In this document: piece after piece, positions 5,413-9,100 of the stretch
Position numbering within the stretch: position 1 is the stretch's first letter
Layout: each line of letters starts with the position of its first letter
Source: Candidatus Thorarchaeota archaeon
GTDB taxonomy: Archaea; Asgardarchaeota; Thorarchaeia; Thorarchaeales; Thorarchaeaceae
Assembly (NCBI GenBank): GCA_018238825.1
Contig: JABCSP010000070.1
Span: forward strand, 1-9,100
Direction of reading: 5' to 3'
DNA: 9,100 nucleotides
Position numbers and translations under genes: made by a program
The notes under the pieces: generated by a model
Told to the model about the DNA's origin: nothing
Seen by the model: the letters and a program-made list of their open reading frames with translations, nothing else
The model's database searches: none

Positions 5413-7173
5413 ATGGTGGAAATGTTGAACAATACAACTGGGTATTCAAGGTCACACAAGAAGAAACTTGGGGCATTCTATACTCCACCCCAACTAGCTG
5501 CACTCATAGCAGATGAATCACTCAATGCTTGGCTTGACAACCATTCAAATACTGAAAAAAAGTATCAATTAAAAATAGTTCAGAACCTCAAGATTCTAGA
5601 TCCTTCAGCTGGTGCTGGAGCATTTCTTCTATCAGCAGCGAACTGGCTTGACAGAACAAGACAGAAACTAGGTGAAAGAACAAGCAGCACAAAGAGACGA
5701 GAATCAATCGTTAGAAACTCACTCTTTGGTGTTGATTTAATCAGTGAAGCTGTTGACAACTGTCACTTTGAAATCCTTCAATGGGTTTCACCGATTGAGG
5801 AAGAGCATCAAGCAATTTTAGATTCAGTACATGACAACATAAAACAAGGAAATAGCCTGACGTCCTTTGACTGGACTGTAGATTTTTCATCAGTTACAAC
5901 AAGATCAAATCCCGGATTTGATGTCATACTTGGAAATCCACCTTATGGTAATCTTCTGAGCAAAGAAGAACGCGAATTCATCCAATCAAAGTATCCCTTC
6001 AATGTGGGCGGGAGTCGAACTGGTACTTGGAATAGTGCTGCACATTTCATCGTCAGAGCAAGCATGCTTCTTCGTCAGGATGGAGAACTTGGATTCCTAA
6101 TCCCAAACAGTATCCTCAGAGTCAAACAATTTTCAAAGACAAGACAGTTTCTTCTCGATCACCTAAAACTCTGGAAAATAATTGATGAGGGTAGTCCTTT
6201 TGACGGAGTTACATTAGAGATGGTCACAATGTTCTGTAGAAAACAGAAACCTGGAATCAATGGTGCCATCACAGTGGAGTCTAGAAGACCCGGATTTGAG
6301 CAGAATAATTCTGTGCCTTTGAAGTTATTGAGATCCAGCAATATCTTACCAATATATCATGATGCAATATTTGAAGCGATTACAGAGAAGGGGCAGAAGA
6401 ATCTCTTGATTGCAACCAGAGGCAGAGATATTCCCAAGGAACATGTCAAACCTGCAATAACAAAACCATACTCTACGCCCTATATCACAAGTGGGCGAAG
6501 TGTTCGTCGTTATCATATCGATAAAAAATATCAGACCTACACCGATGACTGGTTCATAAGAAACAAAGGATTGAAAGAATCGTTTGATAATGAACTTCTT
6601 GTAGCGACTAAAAATTATAAGTATCCAAGATGTGTAATCAAACCGCCGGGTACCATTCACGGTGGCGGAATTGTACAAATTAGGCCGTCCTCAAATGCTA
6701 TCAACCTTAGGACACTTGGATTAATTCTAAACTCAAGATTAATCCAATATGTTTGTACACGTTATCTAACAAATTATTCTCAGCTGACAACATGCTTGAA
6801 TACAGGTATCTTGGAAGAACTCCCCATTATTCTTCCAAAATATCCGGAAACCTATGCATTACTTTTTGATGTACTCTCAATATTACATAATGAAGACCAA
6901 ACTTCTGAACGAGAGAGATGCATCAATACTATAGAAACAATTAGTGAAGCTCTTGTATATGATCTGTATTTTGGAAATAATCATAAATTACAGAGAGAAA
7001 TGATTCTATTGATAGGGACTGATGAAACATACAAAAATGACCTAATGATACTCTGTGAGAAAATGAAGAGCAGGTCAATAGTATTAGAAGCATCAAAAGT
7101 GATGAGATTGCCACAGGTCCAACAGATTGAGAATCATCTGAATGAGAGTTCTGTAAAGTCTCCCAGATACTGA
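5413..7173 (+). CDS. N6-adenine DNA methyltransferase, TaqI/Eco57I-like, with target-recognition domain
   Basis: It transfers a methyl group from S-adenosylmethionine to the N6 of adenine in a specific DNA sequence. Motifs appear in the order of a gamma-type enzyme: motif X Gly-Ala-Phe-Tyr-Thr-Pro (20-25), motif I Asp-Pro-Ser-Ala-Gly-Ala-Gly-Ala-Phe (63-71, AdoMet loop), Phe-Gly-Val-Asp (105-108) and catalytic motif IV Asn-Pro-Pro-Tyr (175-178). The methylase core spans about 15-280. Residues about 330-475 resemble the TaqI-type specificity domain, including Arg-Gly-Arg-Asp-Ile-Pro, Pro-Tyr-Ile-Thr-Ser-Gly-Arg and Leu-Pro-Ile-Ile-Leu-Pro. A helical tail of about 100 residues follows. No nuclease domain precedes motif X, so this is not a fused type IIG enzyme, and no restriction gene lies beside it in the window. 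It may be an orphan methylase or a relic of a restriction-modification system. ATG 5422 is an alternative start. The A-rich stretch 5521-5580 (17 of 60 bases G or C by hand count) hints at different base composition. Confidence 0.9.
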   Translation: MVEMLNNTTGYSRSHKKKLGAFYTPPQLAALIADESLNAWLDNHSNTEKKYQLKIVQNLKILDPSAGAGAFLLSAANWLDRTRQKLGERTSSTKRRESIVRNSLFGVDLISEAVDNCHFEILQWVSPIEEEHQAILDSVHDNIKQGNSLTSFDWTVDFSSVTTRSNPGFDVILGNPPYGNLLSKEEREFIQSKYPFNVGGSRTGTWNSAAHFIVRASMLLRQDGELGFLIPNSILRVKQFSKTRQFLLDHLKLWKIIDEGSPFDGVTLEMVTMFCRKQKPGINGAITVESRRPGFEQNNSVPLKLLRSSNILPIYHDAIFEAITEKGQKNLLIATRGRDIPKEHVKPAITKPYSTPYITSGRSVRRYHIDKKYQTYTDDWFIRNKGLKESFDNELLVATKNYKYPRCVIKPPGTIHGGGIVQIRPSSNAINLRTLGLILNSRLIQYVCTRYLTNYSQLTTCLNTGILEELPIILPKYPETYALLFDVLSILHNEDQTSERERCINTIETISEALVYDLYFGNNHKLQREMILLIGTDETYKNDLMILCEKMKSRSIVLEASKVMRLPQVQQIENHLNESSVKSPRY

Positions 7174-7176
7174 TGC

Positions 7177-7183
7177 TTAAATA
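7177..7183 (+). promoter_or_regulatory. TATA-like box for the four-helix membrane protein gene
   Basis: TTAAATA lies immediately after the methyltransferase stop codon (7171-7173), centred 33 bases before ATG 7213. A transcript would begin near 7205 with a leader of under ten bases. This gives the membrane-protein gene its own promoter and supports ATG 7213 rather than ATG 7240. Confidence 0.45.
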
Positions 7184-7212
7184 GAGATACACAGCCAGCA
7201 TCATGATTCAGA

Positions 7213-7821
7213 ATGAAAAGAGAGAAGGATTCCACCGATATGGCTGAAGATCTTGTCGATGCTATCGATAATGAAGCAGAACAGAAAGGCGTTGACGATG
7301 GACTTACAAAAAGAGAACGCTCCATTGAAATAAGTCGAACAGCTGAACGTGAGAAAAAAGCTCAGAAGTTGAAGAAGCAGCTTCGTAAACGAAGTCTTGG
7401 TATGCTCAACTTCAGATGGCCAATGTATTTGTTAGTAATAGGTGGAGGTATAGCAATCATAACTAATTTCCTGCAAGTTATGATACGAAATCCAATTGTT
7501 CCCCCAGAAGTTGGGTTCCATAATTTTATCGAGGCATTTAGTAAAACCAGTGGAGCAGTCTATCTCTTCCCAATATTTGCAGGAGTAATGATGATTATTC
7601 TTGGTTACTTTGCATATACCACTCCAAAGTACGCATGGTTGGCTCTAATTCCAGCGATAATGCTCGGAATGGCAGGAGGTACTGTGTATTTCCTAATTAC
7701 ATTCGCAGTGGATAATCAACCACATCTCACTGGTCAAATATATGCATCAATAACACCACTCGTAATGTTCTTTGTAGCAGGACTCAATTTGATTGCAATC
7801 GCGGTAAAAGAAACAGAGTAA
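7213..7821 (+). CDS. Four-helix membrane protein of unknown function with charged N-terminal coiled coil
   Basis: I do not recognise a family. The 202-aa protein begins with about 65 highly charged residues; residues 30-60 (ERSIEISRTAEREKKAQK and on) look like a Lys/Glu/Arg-rich coiled coil. Four hydrophobic segments follow at about 70-91, 114-135, 140-165 and 175-197. The strongly basic stretch before the first helix suggests a cytoplasmic N-terminus by the positive-inside rule. No catalytic motif, transporter signature or cysteine pair is visible. It starts 39 bases after the methyltransferase stop with its own TATA-like box and ends one base from the convergent kinase gene. A methionine nine codons in (ATG 7240) is a possible alternative start. 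Confidence 0.75.
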   Translation: MKREKDSTDMAEDLVDAIDNEAEQKGVDDGLTKRERSIEISRTAEREKKAQKLKKQLRKRSLGMLNFRWPMYLLVIGGGIAIITNFLQVMIRNPIVPPEVGFHNFIEAFSKTSGAVYLFPIFAGVMMIILGYFAYTTPKYAWLALIPAIMLGMAGGTVYFLITFAVDNQPHLTGQIYASITPLVMFFVAGLNLIAIAVKETE

Positions 7822-7828
7822 TCTACTC
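7816..7828. other. Short dyad spanning both convergent stop codons
   Basis: GAGTA-ATC-TACTC is a five-base perfect inverted repeat containing the TAA of the membrane-protein gene and the stop of the kinase gene. It could contribute to transcription ending in both directions. It has no T-run and short arms, so chance is a fair explanation. Confidence 0.2.
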
Positions 7829-8392
7829 ATTGAGAAATTCATCAAGGCGACCCTCTTTCTCAAGAGTGGTCATCCAATCGATTCGAATAGGAGCAGCTTC
7901 TTCACTGATAAGTTGTTCAATCTTTGCCGCAACATCGGCAGGAGCCATTTCAGAAGTATCAATCTCAAGTACGCGATCTTCACCAAATGAATCAAGAGCA
8001 TCCAACTGACAGACTCCAAGAACTTCTGCCTCAACGTTTTCTCTGACTTTCTCATCATTGTAGTTACGTTCAGCTAATCGGCCTCTAAGGGTTTCAGGAT
8101 GAGTTCTTAGAATGAACACCCATTGGACTGCACTACTTGGTACAAGGTCAATGTAGTGACCTTCGATAATTAGTCTCTTGCCCTTAGTTCCCACTAATTT
8201 CACAAGAGTATCAACAAGACAATCTTCGTCGATTATTCCGGTATCTCTTATTTTATCCTGAGCAGAAATACATCCAGATTCATCAGCCAAATCACCCAGC
8301 GCAACTACATCAACACTAAGTCTGCTACCAAGGACTTTGGAAACCATCGTCTTTCCAGAACCGGGAGTACCACCAATCAAAATCGCAGCCAT
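7823..8392 (-). CDS. AK6/Fap7-type adenylate kinase-like NTPase
   Basis: A P-loop nucleoside-phosphate kinase of the adenylate kinase 6 family (yeast Fap7, human hCINAP). Eukaryotic members act in maturation of the small ribosomal subunit RNA and also phosphorylate AMP; archaeal members are presumed to work in ribosome assembly. The 189 aa match the usual short length. Visible motifs are Walker A Gly-Thr-Pro-Gly-Ser-Gly-Lys-Thr (8-15), Ile-Ile-Glu-Gly-His-Tyr (75-80) in place of the family's second conserved block, and Arg-Leu-Ala-Glu-Arg-Asn-Tyr then Lys-Val-Arg-Glu-Asn-Val-Glu-Ala-Glu (about 105-123) for the lid and following helix. ATG 8392 gives the P-loop its normal position near the N-terminus. 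The gene is convergent with the membrane-protein gene, with one base between stop codons, and divergent from the acetyltransferase gene. Confidence 0.88.
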   Translation of the reverse strand: MAAILIGGTPGSGKTMVSKVLGSRLSVDVVALGDLADESGCISAQDKIRDTGIIDEDCLVDTLVKLVGTKGKRLIIEGHYIDLVPSSAVQWVFILRTHPETLRGRLAERNYNDEKVRENVEAEVLGVCQLDALDSFGEDRVLEIDTSEMAPADVAAKIEQLISEEAAPIRIDWMTTLEKEGRLDEFLNE

Positions 8393-8416
8393 GAAATGGT
8401 TTGGTTATGTTCCCAA

Positions 8417-8424
8417 GATAAGGT
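8417..8424 (-). promoter_or_regulatory. Possible TATA-like box for the AK6-like gene
   Basis: The minus strand reads CCTTATCT, centred about 28 bases before ATG 8392, which fits a leaderless transcript. The match to the consensus is modest; the AT-rich segment at 8440-8460 is an alternative, farther upstream. Confidence 0.3.
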
Positions 8425-8483
8425 TTGAGTCTGGTACATGAAATATTACTAAAAAATTAAGTGTGGGAAGCCTTTTCATAACG

Positions 8484-8490
8484 GATTTAA
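8484..8490 (+). promoter_or_regulatory. Possible TATA-like box for the acetyltransferase gene
   Basis: GATTTAA lies about 53 bases before ATG 8540. A start about 25 bases downstream falls near 8512, where an ATG opens a four-codon frame (Met-Lys-Arg-Leu, stop at 8524-8526) just ahead of the real gene. The box is weak on its own. Confidence 0.3.
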
Positions 8491-8539
8491 GAGAGCCGTA
8501 TTCTCGTCATAATGAAAAGACTGTAGAGTGTATACTAAG

Positions 8540-9046
8540 ATGACCGAGTCCTATAACATCAGAGAATTCCATCCTGATGACATTAGACACGTAGTTCATA
8601 TCAACAAAGAAGCACTTCCCGAGAACTATCCAGACCAATTTTTCATAGGGCTCCATTACCACGCACCCAAGGCATTCCTAGTAGCAGAATTGAATAACGA
8701 GATTGTGGGCTACATTATGTGTCGAATCGAACGTGGAATCTCATCATTTGGTCGTCTACCAGTGAAGAAAGGACACATTGTTTCTGTAGCAGTTCTTACC
8801 AGTCAGCGACACAAAGGAATAGGTACAGCTCTGATTAAAGGAGGCATGGATGCAATGATCGAGTATGGGTCCAGTGAATTCTTCCTTGAAGTAAGGAAGG
8901 GTAATGAAGAAGCAGTTTCGGTTTACGAAACATTAGGCTACTCTGTACGTCGTGTTCTTCGAGGATATTATCGTGATGGAGAAGACGCTTATCTAATGGT
9001 AGGAAAATCAGATTCCGTATCTAAGGAAGTGAGTGACGCTGAGTGA
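8540..9046 (+). CDS. rimI: RimI/Ard1-type protein N-terminal acetyltransferase
   Basis: A GNAT-fold enzyme that moves an acetyl group from acetyl-CoA to the N-terminal amine of proteins. Archaeal members resemble eukaryotic Naa10 and act on many cytoplasmic and ribosomal proteins. From ATG 8540 it is 168 aa, the usual size; a GTG at 8528 would add four residues that the family does not need. The acetyl-CoA loop is Gln-Arg-His-Lys-Gly-Ile-Gly (89-95), preceded by the strand Ile-Val-Ser-Val-Ala-Val. Leu-Glu-Val-Arg-Lys-Gly-Asn-Glu-Glu-Ala then Tyr-Glu-Thr-Leu-Gly-Tyr (116-134) and Tyr-Tyr-Arg-Asp-Gly-Glu-Asp-Ala-Tyr-Leu-Met (143-153) are strong Ard1/RimI signatures. The acidic tail is short and variable. 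It overlaps the next frame at the right edge, as in an operon. Confidence 0.9.
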   Translation: MTESYNIREFHPDDIRHVVHINKEALPENYPDQFFIGLHYHAPKAFLVAELNNEIVGYIMCRIERGISSFGRLPVKKGHIVSVAVLTSQRHKGIGTALIKGGMDAMIEYGSSEFFLEVRKGNEEAVSVYETLGYSVRRVLRGYYRDGEDAYLMVGKSDSVSKEVSDAE

Positions 9047-9100
9047 GCGAATTGAAGTTCCCCTTATTCTTGACTGTGGTCCCTGCATCATGGACAGTTT
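9033..9100 (+). CDS. Start of an overlapping downstream gene, cut by window edge
   Basis: Two frames stay open to the edge and each begins with a GTG directly after a stop. GTG 9033 (overlap of 14 bases with the acetyltransferase) reads ERIEVPLILDCGPCIMDS after a few residues. GTG 9043 (a four-base GTGA overlap typical of coupled genes) reads VSELKFPLFLTVVPASWTV. Codon third positions in the first frame look more like the neighbours, while the overlap type favours the second. AAGGAAG at 9023-9029 is too close to 9033 and rather far from 9043 to decide. Too little is present to name a product. Confidence 0.35.
   Translation, partial: MTLSERIEVPLILDCGPCIMDS

Noticed and set aside
6346..6678. 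110-codon minus-strand frame opposite the methyltransferase
   Set aside because: It is antisense to the conserved recognition domain and its translation shows no domain; a shadow of the real gene.
1..9100. Search by eye for CRISPR arrays, tRNA or rRNA genes, insertion sequences and classic defence genes
   Set aside because: No regularly spaced repeats, tRNA cloverleaf signals, transposase motifs or nuclease genes were seen; the only defence-related gene is the methyltransferase.

Overview
The window reads as part of an archaeal chromosome, most plausibly an Asgard-type lineage (Thorarchaeota-like). This is a judgement from gene content, not a database result. The evidence is an AK6/Fap7-type nucleoside kinase, an archaeal RimI/Ard1-type acetyltransferase, TATA-like boxes about 25-35 bases upstream of start codons with few Shine-Dalgarno sites, and two large surface proteins built as signal peptide, ectodomain, single C-terminal membrane helix and a short basic tail. 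There are no rRNA or tRNA genes, no CRISPR array and no insertion sequence that I can see.

Left half (about 1-5285, all minus strand, transcribed right to left). First comes a 619-aa M28-type zinc-peptidase-like surface protein (5273-3414) with a calcium-binding DxDxD repeat tail and a membrane anchor. Next is a 550-aa M24-type (methionine aminopeptidase/prolidase fold) surface protein (3348-1696) with a Ser/Thr stalk and a membrane anchor. A small helical protein follows (1665-1258); its reading frame continues past a TGA into a second Cys-x2-Cys knuckle (to 1075). Last is a TPR-repeat protein (994 to beyond the left edge). The striking point is that both peptidase-like ectodomains have lost metal-site residues by substitution while keeping the rest of the fold signature. 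The M28 Glu-Glu pair is replaced by Asn-Ala, and in M24 the first metal Asp is Arg and a metal Glu is Gln. They look like adjacent surface-displayed pseudopeptidases, possibly peptide binders or receptors rather than enzymes. This is the best candidate here for an undescribed system.

Right half. A divergent promoter region (about 5274-5412) separates the surface cluster from a plus-strand TaqI/Eco57I-like N6-adenine DNA methyltransferase (5413-7173) with no nuclease gene next to it. Then come a four-helix membrane protein of unknown role (7213-7821, plus), the AK6/Fap7-like kinase convergent to it with one base between stop codons (8392-7823, minus), a second divergent promoter region, the RimI-like N-terminal acetyltransferase (8540-9046, plus) and the first bases of another overlapping gene at the right edge. 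The kinase and acetyltransferase are core informational or housekeeping genes. The methyltransferase and surface cluster look accessory.
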